A DNA stretch of 64,000 nucleotides from Methylobacterium frigidaeris (GTDB taxonomy: Bacteria; Pseudomonadota; Alphaproteobacteria; Rhizobiales; Beijerinckiaceae), in assembly GCF_022179185.1 (NCBI RefSeq), contig NZ_BPQJ01000001.1, positions 62,001 through 126,000 on the forward strand. Reading direction: 5' to 3'. The notes beneath the pieces were generated by a model. That model did no database searches, was not told the origin of the DNA, and was given only the letters and a program-made list of their open reading frames with translations. The stretch's first letter is position 1. Every line of letters starts with the position of its first letter. Positions 24,436-33,224 of this stretch are shown piece after piece. The position numbers and the translations under genes were made by a program.

Positions 24436-26544
24436 TCACGCCGAGGCCTCGGCCCGGCTCGCGGCATCAAGGGCTTCGGCCAGCGCCTCGATGGTGAAGG
24501 GCTTGCGCAACACCGTCTCGCCGGGCGCCGGGCGGGGACCTTCCTGCTCGTCGTCCCGAGGATGGCCGGTGGCGAAGATCACCCGCAGGTCGGGCCGCCG
24601 CCGCCGCGCCTCGGCCGCGAGCGTCGGCCCGTCGATGCCCGGCATCACCACGTCGGTGAACAGCACCGCCACGTCCCGCTCGCTCTCGAGGGCGGCGAGC
24701 GCCGCCGCCCCGTCCGGCGCCGTCACGGTGCGGTAGCCGAGTTCGCCGATCGTCTCGGCGCTGGCGAGCCGCACCGCGGCGTCGTCCTCCACCACCAGCA
24801 CCGTCTGCCGGACCCGGCCGGGCGACGCGGCCGCAAGGCGCGACCGGCCCGAGGTTTCGGCCGGGACCCCGTCCGCGCTCACCGGTAGCGTCAGCTCGAT
24901 GGCGGTGCCCTGGCCCGGCACGCTGTCGATGCGCACGCGCCCGCCCGACTGGGTGACGAAGCCGTAGACCTGGCTCAAGCCGAGCCCCGTGCCCCGCCCC
25001 TGCGGCTTGGTGGTGAAGAACGGTTCGAAGGCGCGGGCCACCACGTCGGGCGGCATGCCGGTGCCGGTATCCCGCACCGTGACGGACACGGCCTTCGTGC
25101 CGTCGTCGAGGGTGCCGTGGGCGGTCTCGAGGGAGAGCCGGCCGCCGCCCGGCATCGCGTCGCGGGCATTCACCGCGAGGTTCAGGATCGCGTTCTCGAG
25201 CTGGTTCTGGTCGACGAAGATCGCCGGCGGATCGGGCATCAGCCGGGTCTCGACCCGGACGGTCTCGCCCAGCGTGCGCCGCAGGAGGTCGATCATGCCG
25301 CCGACGAGGCGGTTCGGGTCGGTCGGCCGCGGCTCGAGGGGCTGCTGGCGGGCGAAGGCGAGGAGCCGGTGGGTGAGCTTGGCCGCCCGGTCGGTCCCGT
25401 CGAGGGCGCCGGCGATGAAGCGGCCGACATCGGTGTCGCCCCGGGCAATGCGGCGCTGCACCAGCTCGAGGGAGCCGGTGATGACCGCGAGCAGGTTGTT
25501 GAAGTCGTGGGCGATGCCCCCCGTCAGCTGGCCCACCGCCTCCATCTTCTGCGACTGGCGCAGCTGGCTCTCGGCGGCCAGCCGCTGGGCGTGTTCCCGC
25601 TTGAGATCGGCGAGCGCCTGCTGCTCGGCCCGGGCCCGGGCCAGCGCCAGCCAGGCCATCAGCACCAGGGTCAGGGCCGAGACGGTGGCGACGAGGCCGT
25701 AGACCCGCAGGTTGTCGTACCAGCGGTCGAGGGCGATCACGGTCTCGACCGAGAAGGCGACCTCGACCGGATAGTCGCCGATGCGGCGCCAGGCATAGAG
25801 CCGCTCGGCCTCGCCCGGCGGGGTGCCGGTGGCCGCGCCCCCCTGTGGCCGGGCGCGGATCGCCCGCAGCAACGGATCGCCCGGGGCCAGCCGCTCGTCG
25901 ACCTCCGGGCCCGGCGGCTCGCGCACCAGGATGGCGCCGTCGGCGCGCAGCAGCATCGCCCGGTGGTCGGTCGGGGCGGCGATCTCGGCGTAGAAGCGGG
26001 CGAAGTACTCGGTGCCGAGCGCGATCACGATCACGCCGTCGAAGCGCCCGTCATCGGTCGAGCGCCGGCGGCTGACCATGAAGGCGGTGGTGCCGTCGGC
26101 CTCGCGCATCGCGGGGCTGACATAGATGCCGATGTCGCGCGGGACATGGACCGAGAACACGTCCCGGGCCGCGAGGTCGCGGCCGAGATCGGCCTCGCGG
26201 CTCGAGGCCTGGATCCGCCCCTGCGGGTCGACCACCCAGACCGCCCGCGCCTGGGCGAGGGGCGCCTTCAGGCTCGCCAGGAAGCCGCCGGTGGCGGGCG
26301 CGGCGATCTGGCTCCAGCTGCGGTCGAAGACGTAATCGTCGACCCGGTCCATCGCCAGCTCGGCGGTGTCGAACACCTTCGAGGCGTGCTCGTGCATCAC
26401 CGCCGCGGTGCGCACCACGGCGCTGTCCTCTTCCCGCAGGACCTCGGCCCGGTTCCACCACGCCGCGCCCACCAGGACGACGCACGGCACCAGGAAAGCC
26501 GCGGCGACGAGGAGCTGGTGCAGCCGCACCGTCGAAAGGCTCAC
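24436..26544 (-). CDS. Cache-domain hybrid sensor histidine kinase
   Basis: A 702-residue hybrid kinase. It has a transmembrane helix at about 11-30, a large periplasmic sensor (about 31-280) of the double-Cache type (VWVVDPQGRIQASSREADLGRDLAARDVF is a typical segment), and a second membrane helix at about 284-303. A short coiled linker leads to the HisKA domain with the phospho-acceptor His346 in GGIAHDFNNLLAVI. The ATPase domain has N, G1 (DTGTGMP) and G2 (GRGTGLGLSQVYG) boxes. The C-terminal receiver has VLVVEDDAAVRLA and acceptor Asp in VLFTDVVMPGIDG. The HDFNNLL class is the same as CckA, though the sensor differs from CckA. A perfect CtrA box lies 50 bases before the start codon. Confidence 0.88.
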   Translation of the reverse strand: MSLSTVRLHQLLVAAAFLVPCVVLVGAAWWNRAEVLREEDSAVVRTAAVMHEHASKVFDTAELAMDRVDDYVFDRSWSQIAAPATGGFLASLKAPLAQARAVWVVDPQGRIQASSREADLGRDLAARDVFSVHVPRDIGIYVSPAMREADGTTAFMVSRRRSTDDGRFDGVIVIALGTEYFARFYAEIAAPTDHRAMLLRADGAILVREPPGPEVDERLAPGDPLLRAIRARPQGGAATGTPPGEAERLYAWRRIGDYPVEVAFSVETVIALDRWYDNLRVYGLVATVSALTLVLMAWLALARARAEQQALADLKREHAQRLAAESQLRQSQKMEAVGQLTGGIAHDFNNLLAVITGSLELVQRRIARGDTDVGRFIAGALDGTDRAAKLTHRLLAFARQQPLEPRPTDPNRLVGGMIDLLRRTLGETVRVETRLMPDPPAIFVDQNQLENAILNLAVNARDAMPGGGRLSLETAHGTLDDGTKAVSVTVRDTGTGMPPDVVARAFEPFFTTKPQGRGTGLGLSQVYGFVTQSGGRVRIDSVPGQGTAIELTLPVSADGVPAETSGRSRLAAASPGRVRQTVLVVEDDAAVRLASAETIGELGYRTVTAPDGAAALAALESERDVAVLFTDVVMPGIDGPTLAAEARRRRPDLRVIFATGHPRDDEQEGPRPAPGETVLRKPFTIEALAEALDAASRAEASA

Positions 26545-26865
26545 GGGACACTCACAAACGCGACGGAAGCCGACGCGACGATCGGCGGAAAGCTTAACCG
26601 TTCGTTAACGGATTGGCGAGCGAAACGATCGCCGCTCCGCTGCCCCATCGCTGCCTCCCGGCGTGGCGGTGTGTCGCCCGGGCATCGACGGCCGCCCGGA
26701 CCGGGCGGTCGCCGCACTCTTCCGACCGCCCTTCCAACGCCGCCTTAACGGCCACGCTCGAATGCCGCGCAACCGCCCCGCAAAGGCTGTGAGCGCTGGG
26801 CTCGCCTCGCGGGATGCGGACCGCTATGGTGCCGCCGCCACGCTTGAGTTTCTCGGATCCCGCCC
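26545..26865. promoter_or_regulatory. divergent promoter region of hybrid kinase and lptM-like gene
   Basis: A 321-base non-coding region. Besides the CtrA box it has another TTAA at 26745-26748 in a GCCTTAACGGCC palindrome. I see no tRNA or small ORF with a convincing ribosome site. Confidence 0.4.
26594..26609. promoter_or_regulatory. CtrA-binding box TTAA-N7-TTAAC
   Basis: TTAA at 26594-26597, seven bases (CCGTTCG), then TTAAC at 26605-26609. This is a perfect match to the CtrA consensus and the only such perfect match I found in the window. It sits 50 bases upstream of the hybrid kinase start codon and about 257 bases before the lipoprotein gene on the other strand. Confidence 0.75.
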
Positions 26866-27216
26866 GTGTTCCGTCCCCGTACCCTCGTCCTCCTCGGCCT
26901 GATCGCCCTTTCGGCCGCTGCCTGCGGCCGGCGCGGCCCGCTCGAGCCGCCGCCCGCGGCGGCCCCGGCCGTCCAGCCGCAAGCGGGTGGCAATGCAGCG
27001 ACGGCCCGGCCGAGGACCGGAGCTGCCGAGGTCAACACCCTGCCGGCCGGCGTCGGGCTCTCGGCGGGCGCTTCCGCGCCCGACCCCGATGACGAGCTGC
27101 CCTCGGCCGCCGTCGCCGCGCCGACCGGGATCCCGGCCCCGACCGAATCCTCCTCGCGCCGACGCAAGGGCTACGTGATCCCCAAGGAGCCCTTCCCCCT
27201 CGATCCGCTGCTGTGA
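26866..27216 (+). CDS. lptM: LptM-like small lipoprotein
   Basis: A 116-residue lipoprotein. The signal RTLVLLGLIALSAAACGRRGPLEPP places a Cys at about residue 20 followed by GRRGPLEPP, the hallmark of the LptM/YifL family, which in E. coli assists assembly of the LptD-LptE translocon at the outer membrane. The rest is Pro/Ala/Ser rich and disordered, ending in RRRKGYVIPKEPFPLDPLL. Its position directly upstream of lysA is the conserved alphaproteobacterial arrangement. The -3 residue of the lipobox is Ala rather than Leu, so lipidation is likely but not assured. Confidence 0.8.
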   Translation: MFRPRTLVLLGLIALSAAACGRRGPLEPPPAAAPAVQPQAGGNAATARPRTGAAEVNTLPAGVGLSAGASAPDPDDELPSAAVAAPTGIPAPTESSSRRRKGYVIPKEPFPLDPLL

Positions 27217-27336
27217 CGGCGGGCGGAAGCGGGAGGGTGCAAAGGCCGGCCGGTTTCGTGTAGAGGGCGGCGTCTCGCGCGCGCATCAGGCGCGCGGCAG
27301 CGCCCGCACGTCGGTCATCTCCCAGGCACCCTCGCC

Positions 27337-28608
27337 ATGCACCATTTCACCTACCGCGACGGCGTGCTCCACGCCGAGGACGTCGACCTGGCACGGCTCG
27401 CGGGCGCGGTCGGCACCCCGTTCTACTGCTACGCCTCCGCCACCCTGGAGCGGCACTACCGGGTCTTCGCCGAGGCCTTCTCGGGCGACGACGCCCTCGT
27501 CTGCTACGCCATGAAGGCGAACTCGAACCAGGCGGTGCTCGCCACCCTGGCGCGCCTCGGCGCCGGCATGGACATCGTGTCCGAGGGCGAGCTGCGCCGG
27601 GCGCTCGCCGCCGGGGTGCCGGGCGAGCGGATCGTGTTCTCCGGCGTCGGCAAGACCGAGGGCGAGATGGCGGCGGCACTGGATGCCCGCATCCTGTGCT
27701 TCAACGTCGAGAGCGAGCCGGAGCTGGAGCAGCTGTCGCGCGTCGCCGCCGCCAGGGGCGCGACGGCGCCGGTCTCGATCCGGGTCAACCCGGACGTCGA
27801 TGCCCGCACCCACGCCAAGATCTCGACGGGCAAGTCCGAGAACAAGTTCGGCATCCCGATCTCGCGCGCCCGCGAGGTCTACGACCGGGCGGCCCGCCTG
27901 CCGGGGCTGTCGCTCGTCGGCGTCGACATGCATATCGGCAGCCAGATCACCGATCTCGCGCCCTACGACAACGCCGCCGCCCTGCTCTGCGGCCTCGCCC
28001 GCGACCTGATGGCGGCGGGCCACAAGCTCCACCACGTCGATTTCGGCGGCGGCCTCGGCATTCCCTACCGGGACGACAACGCGCCTCCCCCGGACCCAGC
28101 CGCCTTCGCGGCGGTGCTGCGACCGCATTTCCGGCCGCTCGGCCTCAAGCCCGTGTTCGAGATCGGCCGGATGATCGCCGGCAATGCCGGAGTGCTGGTG
28201 ACGCGGGTCCTCTACGTGAAGCACGGCGAGGGCCGCACCTTCGTGATCGTCGACGCGGCGATGAACGACCTGATCCGCCCGACGCTCTACGAGGCCTACC
28301 ACGCCCTGCGTCCGGTGGCCGAGCCGAAGCCCGATGCCGCCCGCCTCACCGCCGACGTGGTCGGCCCGGTCTGCGAGAGCGGCGATTACCTGGCGCTCGC
28401 CCGCGAGATGCCGGAGGTGAAGCCCGGCGACCTGATCGCCGTGATGTCCGCCGGCGCCTACGGCGCGGTGCAGTCCTGTACCTACAACACCCGGCCCCTG
28501 GTGCCCGAGGTGCTGGTGCGCGGACCCGACCACGCGGTGATCCGGCCGCGGCCGTCCTACGAGGAGCTGATCGGGCTCGACCGGGTGCCGGAGTGGCTCG
28601 CGGCCTGA
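27337..28608 (+). CDS. lysA: diaminopimelate decarboxylase LysA
   Basis: A 423-residue PLP enzyme that makes lysine from meso-diaminopimelate, the last step of lysine synthesis. The PLP lysine is Lys60 in CYAMKANSN. GVDMHIGSQITDL and HHVDFGGGLGIPY carry phosphate and substrate contacts, and VVGPVCESGDYLA holds the catalytic Cys from the partner subunit. SAGAYGAVQSCTYNTRP is the C-terminal signature. Length and motifs match the family. It follows the lptM-like gene by 120 bases; TIGR02302 follows after a small unknown gene. Confidence 0.96.
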   Translation: MHHFTYRDGVLHAEDVDLARLAGAVGTPFYCYASATLERHYRVFAEAFSGDDALVCYAMKANSNQAVLATLARLGAGMDIVSEGELRRALAAGVPGERIVFSGVGKTEGEMAAALDARILCFNVESEPELEQLSRVAAARGATAPVSIRVNPDVDARTHAKISTGKSENKFGIPISRAREVYDRAARLPGLSLVGVDMHIGSQITDLAPYDNAAALLCGLARDLMAAGHKLHHVDFGGGLGIPYRDDNAPPPDPAAFAAVLRPHFRPLGLKPVFEIGRMIAGNAGVLVTRVLYVKHGEGRTFVIVDAAMNDLIRPTLYEAYHALRPVAEPKPDAARLTADVVGPVCESGDYLALAREMPEVKPGDLIAVMSAGAYGAVQSCTYNTRPLVPEVLVRGPDHAVIRPRPSYEELIGLDRVPEWLAA

Positions 28609-28711
28609 ACGCGCCCCGCGCCGATCGCTAAAATGCGAGAGAATTTCCGAACGAGGCGGCCAGTCCTGGCGGGCTAACGTCCCGGCATGTGATCCGGGAG
28701 GAGCTGACGTG

Positions 28712-28921
28712 ATGGCGCCCCAAGGCAATCTTCAAGGCAATCTTCTCGCCCGCGCAGAGGCCGTGGTCGAGCGTGCGTTCCGCATCGCCGCGGAGCACCG
28801 GGCGACCCTGGCCCAGGCCCGCAGCGCCGTTCAGCCCCTGCGCGAGGCGGCGGCGCGGCAGAGCGGGGGCGTGCCGCACCTCCTCGACGCGGACCGACCG
28901 CGGAAGGACCGGTCGGCCTGA
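28712..28921 (+). CDS. small hypothetical protein, 69 aa
   Basis: ATG 28712 has GGGAGGAG 8 bases upstream, one of the best ribosome sites in the window, which argues that it is translated (GTG 28709 is also possible). The chain is a single amphipathic helix rich in Ala and Arg (LLARAEAVVERAFRIAAEHRATLAQAR), with a basic tail. No domain recognised. It lies between lysA and the TIGR02302 gene. Confidence 0.55.
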   Translation: MAPQGNLQGNLLARAEAVVERAFRIAAEHRATLAQARSAVQPLREAAARQSGGVPHLLDADRPRKDRSA

Positions 28922-29007
28922 GCCGATTTGACCCGCTGGCCCGGCCGGGCCGGCATGCTAGCCTGCCGTCTTCGCCCGTCCCCGGACGGGGCCAGCGGGA
29001 GCAGGGC

Positions 29008-31629
29008 ATGAGCAAGGCCGAGCCGGACACCGCGCAGCGCACCCCCGCCCCGGAGGGCCGGGCCGATCCGGTGCGCGCCGGGCTCGACCGGCTGGTGATC
29101 CGCGCCGGGCGGGTGACGCTGTGGGAGCAGGCCTGGCCGATCCTGTGGCGCGGCCTCGCGGTGGTGCTGGTTTTCCTCGCCGCGTCGTGGTTCGGGCTGT
29201 GGCTCGATGCCGGGCCGGCCCTGCGCATGGCCGGGGTGGCGCTCTTCGGCCTCGCCGTCGTGGCCGTGCTGCTGCCGCTCGTCCGCCTGCGTCGAATCGC
29301 CCGGACCCAGGCGCTCGCGCGGATCGACCGCGATGCCGGCCTGACCCACCGCCCGGCCCGGACCCTCGAGGACTCGCTCGCCCTCGGCCAGGACGATCCC
29401 GGCACCCGGGCCCTCTGGGCCCTGCACCGCAGCCGCGCCGCTGCGACGCTGGCGCGCCTGAAAGTCTCCGGCCCGCGGCCCGGGATGGCCCGGCGCGACC
29501 CCTACGCGTTGCGCGCCGGCGCGATCGTCGCGGCCGTGGCCGGCGCCTTCGTGGCGGGACCGGAAGCCGGCGAGCGCCTGCGCGCCGCCTTCGACTGGCG
29601 CGGGCCCGTGGCGGCCGCGCCCTCGTTCCGGGTCGACGGCTGGATCGACCCGCCGCTCTACACCCGCATGCCGCCGCTCATCGTCACCCTGTCGGACGCG
29701 GGCCAGCGCCTGCGCGCACCGGTGAACTCGACCCTCGTCGTGCGCATCGCCGGTGCCTCCGACGCGACGGTGACGCCGGGCGCGGGGCTGAAGCGCCTGC
29801 CTGCCACCGCACCGGCCCGGCCCGACCTGCGCGAGGAGCGCTTCACGCTCACCGGCGGCACTGCCGAAGTTTCGGTGCAGACGGGCTTTGCCAGCACGCA
29901 CCGCCTCACGGTCGAGACCATCCCCGACCGGCCGCCGGAGATCGCCTTCGCGGGCACGCCGGAGACCAACGGGCGCGGCACCTTCACCCTGGCCTACCGG
30001 GCCAAGGACGATTACGGCCTGGCTTCCGCGGAGGGCCTCGTCGAGCCGCAGGCGAAGGGGCGCAGCCTGGTGCCGCCGCCGCGCCTGGCCCTGAGCCTGC
30101 CGTCCGACGCGCAGGGGACCAGCGACACCCGCACCCTGATCGACCTCACCGACAATCCATGGGCCGGCGCCAAGGTGCTGCTGACCCTGGTGGCCAAGGA
30201 CGAGGCGGGCCAGGAGGGGCGCTCCGCCCCCCTCGCCTTCACCCTGCCGGGCCGGTTCTTCACCAAGCCCCTGGCCCGCTCGCTGGCCGAGGAGCGCCGC
30301 CGCCTCGTCCTCGATCCGGACGGGAGCCGAGCCCGGGTCGAGACCTCCCTCGATGCGCTGCTGATCGCGCCGGAGCGGTTCACGCCGCAATGGGGCGTCT
30401 TCCTCGGCCTCAAGGAGGCGTCCCGCCGCCTGCGCGCGGCGAAGACCGACGAGGCCCTGACCGAGGTCGCCGACCTTCTCTGGACCATGGCGCTGCAGAT
30501 CGAGGAGGGCGACCTCTCCGACGCCGAGAAGGCTCTGCGCGCCGCCCAGGACCGGCTCAAGGACGCCCTCGACCGCGGCGCCTCCGACCAGGAGATCGCC
30601 AAGCTCGCCGAGGAGCTGCGCCAGGCGATGGACCGCTTCCTGAAGGAATTCGCCCAGCGCCAGCAGCAGAATCCGCAGAATCCCGGGCAGCAGAACCAGC
30701 AGGCCGACCGCACGGTGACGCCGGACGACCTCTCGAAGATGCTAGACCAGATGCAGGAGGCGATGAAGCGCGGCGACGTGGCGGAGGCCCAGCGCCTGCT
30801 CGACCAGCTCCGCGGCATCCTCGAGAACCTGCAGACCGCCCAGCCCAACTCGCGCATGAGCGATCCGACCGCCCGCGAGATGAACCGCCAGATGCAGGAC
30901 CTCGAGGCGATGGCGCGCGAGCAGCAGGGCCTGCGCGACGAGACCTTCCGCCAGGGCCAGGAGCGCCGCTTCGGCAATCGCGGTCAGCCGCAGCAGCCGG
31001 GCCAGCAAGGGCAGCAGCGCCAGCAGGGGCAACGCGGCCAGCAGGGCCAGCGCGGCGGCGAGCCCCAGGGTCAGGACGGCCAGCAGCAGGGTCAGCGTGG
31101 ACAGCAGGGCGAGAAGCAAGGAGGTCTCGGCGACCGCCAGCAGGCCCTGCGCCAGCGCCTGGAGGACCTGCAGCGGCGGATGAAGGAACTCGGCATGCAG
31201 GGCGAGCAGGGGCTGTCCGACGCCGAGCAGGCGATGCGCGAGGCCGAGAACGCGATCGGCCAGGGCCAGGACGGCTCCGCCGTCGATGCCCAGGGCCGCG
31301 CCCTCGAAGGCCTGCAGCGCGGCGCGCAAGGAATGGCCCAGCAGATGCAGCAGATGGGCCAGGAGGGCGAGGGCCAGCAGGCCGACGGACAGCAGGGCCA
31401 GGGCAACCCCAACCAGCCCGGCCGTCAGGGCGCCCGCGACAACGACCCCCTCGGCCGCCCGACCCGCAGCCGCGACTTCTCCGACGGCCGCGTGCGCGTG
31501 CCCACCGCCGAGGAATCCGGCGTGGAGCGGGCCCGCCGCATCCTGGAGGAGCTGCGCCGCAAGCTCGGCGACCCGAGCCGGCCGGCGGAAGAGCTCGACT
31601 ATTTCGAGCGGCTGCTGCGGCGGAACTGA
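29008..31629 (+). CDS. TIGR02302/DUF4175 family membrane protein
   Basis: An 873-residue protein of the alphaproteobacterial TIGR02302 family. Two transmembrane helices lie at about residues 45-68 and 70-92, and a third hydrophobic stretch near 168-190, followed by FRVDGWIDPPLYTRMPPL, the conserved start of the periplasmic part. A large helical region (about 430-560) is followed by low-complexity Gln/Gly/Arg sequence (about 650-710) and then another helical module and a Gln/Gly-rich run before the conserved C-terminus RRILEELRRKLGDPSRPAEELDYFERLLRR. Function unknown. Its location after lysA is conserved in the class. GGAG sits 8 bases before the ATG. Confidence 0.88.
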   Translation: MSKAEPDTAQRTPAPEGRADPVRAGLDRLVIRAGRVTLWEQAWPILWRGLAVVLVFLAASWFGLWLDAGPALRMAGVALFGLAVVAVLLPLVRLRRIARTQALARIDRDAGLTHRPARTLEDSLALGQDDPGTRALWALHRSRAAATLARLKVSGPRPGMARRDPYALRAGAIVAAVAGAFVAGPEAGERLRAAFDWRGPVAAAPSFRVDGWIDPPLYTRMPPLIVTLSDAGQRLRAPVNSTLVVRIAGASDATVTPGAGLKRLPATAPARPDLREERFTLTGGTAEVSVQTGFASTHRLTVETIPDRPPEIAFAGTPETNGRGTFTLAYRAKDDYGLASAEGLVEPQAKGRSLVPPPRLALSLPSDAQGTSDTRTLIDLTDNPWAGAKVLLTLVAKDEAGQEGRSAPLAFTLPGRFFTKPLARSLAEERRRLVLDPDGSRARVETSLDALLIAPERFTPQWGVFLGLKEASRRLRAAKTDEALTEVADLLWTMALQIEEGDLSDAEKALRAAQDRLKDALDRGASDQEIAKLAEELRQAMDRFLKEFAQRQQQNPQNPGQQNQQADRTVTPDDLSKMLDQMQEAMKRGDVAEAQRLLDQLRGILENLQTAQPNSRMSDPTAREMNRQMQDLEAMAREQQGLRDETFRQGQERRFGNRGQPQQPGQQGQQRQQGQRGQQGQRGGEPQGQDGQQQGQRGQQGEKQGGLGDRQQALRQRLEDLQRRMKELGMQGEQGLSDAEQAMREAENAIGQGQDGSAVDAQGRALEGLQRGAQGMAQQMQQMGQEGEGQQADGQQGQGNPNQPGRQGARDNDPLGRPTRSRDFSDGRVRVPTAEESGVERARRILEELRRKLGDPSRPAEELDYFERLLRRN

Positions 31630-31641
31630 CGCACGAGTCCA

Positions 31642-31689
31642 GACACGAATACGGCGCGATCCCGGTCGGGATCGCGCCGTATTCGTGTC
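31642..31689. terminator. 22-bp perfect inverted repeat between convergent genes
   Basis: Two perfect 22-base arms (GACACGAATACGGCGCGATC plus CC and its complement) flank a GGTC loop. It lies 12 bases after the TIGR02302 stop and 50 bases before the end of the convergent barrel gene. There is no T run on either side, so it may act as a bidirectional transcription stop or RNA-stabilising hairpin rather than a classical terminator. Confidence 0.65.
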
Positions 31690-31739
31690 GCGGGTCGATG
31701 AGAGGTCCGATCGGCGAGGCGACCGGGCGCTCCGCCTGC

Positions 31740-32495
31740 TCAGTTGAACAGGTTGAAGTGGTAGTTGATGCCGACCTTGAGTTGGTGGGTGTCGAGACCG
31801 GTGCGCACGCCGAACTGGGTGCCGAGCGCGCGGAAGCGGATGTCGCGCTCGAAGTCGGAATACAGGTACTCGCCCTTCACCGAGAGGTTCGGCATGATCA
31901 TGTATTCGAGGCCCGCGCCGACGGTGTAGCCGTCGACCGGGATCGAGGCGTTGAACGAGGCGGGGGCGATGAGACCCGGCGCCGCGACGCTGCCGCGAGC
32001 GCCGATCTCGGTGAAGGCCCAACCGCCGGTCACGTAGGCGAGGAGCGGCCCCCAGGCATAGCCGACGCGGCCACGGACCGTGACGAAGTAGGTGTCGGTC
32101 TTCAGGCCGCCACTGGCATTGCCGGTAGCGCCTGCCGCCACGCGGAACTCGTTGTGGATGTCCGAGTAGCCCGCATCGGCCTCGACGCCGACGACGAAGC
32201 CATTATTGGGCGTGAACTGATAGTTGTAGCCGACGGTGCCGCCCGCCACGAAGCCGGCGGCCGAGACCTCCGCCCGGGAGGCCGGCAGCGCCGCCGGGCG
32301 CGGGGCGGTCGTCGCGGCGCGGAAATCTCCGCCGACGGCGCCGCCCGCGTTCACGCCGGCGTAGAAGCCGGTCCAGGTGAAGGCCGGAGGCGCGGCGATG
32401 ACCGGCGGCGGGGCGACGCGACGCGGCAGGTCCGCAGCATGCGCGCCGCCCGCCAGCGCGAGGAGGCTCGCGGTTGCGATCAGGTAGGACTTCAC
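31740..32495 (-). CDS. Omp25/Omp31-type outer-membrane beta-barrel
   Basis: A 251-residue outer-membrane protein. The signal peptide MKSYLIATASLLALAGGAHAA is followed by a Pro-rich stretch (PRRVAPPPVIAAPPA) and FTWTGFYAGVNAGGAVGG, the characteristic opening of the Rhizobiales Omp25/Omp31 family. Alternating strands follow (VGYNYQF, GVEADAGYSD, VRGRVGYAWGPLLAYVTGGWAF, GAGLEYMIMPNLSVKGEYLYSDF), ending in KVGINYHF(NLFN), nearly the usual C-terminal aromatic. The start is a GTG at 32495; the frame remains open further up but without a signal. Upstream lies an AT-rich stretch at 32660-32720, probably its promoter region. Confidence 0.88.
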   Translation of the reverse strand: MKSYLIATASLLALAGGAHAADLPRRVAPPPVIAAPPAFTWTGFYAGVNAGGAVGGDFRAATTAPRPAALPASRAEVSAAGFVAGGTVGYNYQFTPNNGFVVGVEADAGYSDIHNEFRVAAGATGNASGGLKTDTYFVTVRGRVGYAWGPLLAYVTGGWAFTEIGARGSVAAPGLIAPASFNASIPVDGYTVGAGLEYMIMPNLSVKGEYLYSDFERDIRFRALGTQFGVRTGLDTHQLKVGINYHFNLFN

Positions 32496-32639
32496 GAGAG
32501 GTTCCCCAAACAATCTTCTGCATGGGCCCGATCGCGCGGCGACCGGACCTGAAATCAAGGATTCGTTCTGGGCGTACGCCAGCCCGCCAAGTGCGCACCG
32601 GCTCCGGCGACGGGTCGTCCAGGCGCAGCAGACAACCAC

Positions 32640-32755
32640 GTTAGATCGTGCATGTCTATCGCATTTTTGCAACACTGAAACAGCAAAATAATTATGAATG
32701 ATATCCTAGCATTACTGTTCGGCGCCCGGGATCGACTTGGTACTCTTGCTAAAGA
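32640..32755. promoter_or_regulatory. AT-rich upstream region of the outer-membrane barrel
   Basis: A markedly AT-rich island in a GC-rich window, with runs such as GCATTTTTGCAACA and CAAAATAATTATGAATGATA. It lies 145-260 bases upstream of the barrel gene start (minus strand) and before the HIG1 gene on the plus strand. I read it as promoter or upstream activating DNA for an abundant porin-like protein; no confident -35/-10 pair could be chosen. Confidence 0.4.
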
Positions 32756-32901
32756 GGGATGACGGTGACGTCGCCGCCCAGCGGCACAGCCGGCGGGGCT
32801 CCCGGGCCGCGCCTGCCGGGCCGGTCCTGCGTCGCGGGGCCGCCTCGCGGCCAGGTCCCGATCCGCCCTATCAGGCCCTTCCACATCGCGAGCCTGTCCG
32901 G

Positions 32902-33087
32902 ATGTCCAGCAACACCCTCGTTCTCATCGCCTGCCTCGCGGTCGCCGTGGTGCTGCTGTTCGGCCTCGCCAACATGCTGCGCGGCGGCAGCGCCAACGTC
33001 TCGCAGCGCCTGATGCGCCTGCGGGTCGTGCTGCAGTTCGTCGCCATCCTGGTCATCATGGGCGTGCTGTGGTGGCGCGGCGGCTGA
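32902..33087 (+). CDS. HIG1-domain twin-transmembrane protein
   Basis: A 61-residue inner-membrane protein with two helices (LVLIACLAVAVVLLFGLANML and VVLQFVAILVIMGVLWW) joined by RGGSANVSQRLMRLR. The QRLMRxRVxxQ loop is the HIG1 (hypoxia-induced gene 1) signature seen in alphaproteobacteria and mitochondria, where it associates with respiratory complexes. ATG 32902 is chosen by the start of the first helix. Normally it lies directly before the cobalamin adenosyltransferase gene; here a barrel gene sits between. Confidence 0.8.
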   Translation: MSSNTLVLIACLAVAVVLLFGLANMLRGGSANVSQRLMRLRVVLQFVAILVIMGVLWWRGG

Positions 33088-33224
33088 CCCGGCGGGAGTG
33101 TGGCGGGGCGGTCGCATGAGGTGGAAAACCGCGTTGAGACGGATTGTGCGGGGAGACGAGACGCGAACCGTATGGCTAGGGTGAACCTCGCCCCAGCAAC
33201 GGGGCGGTGGACCCCGTTCGACAG

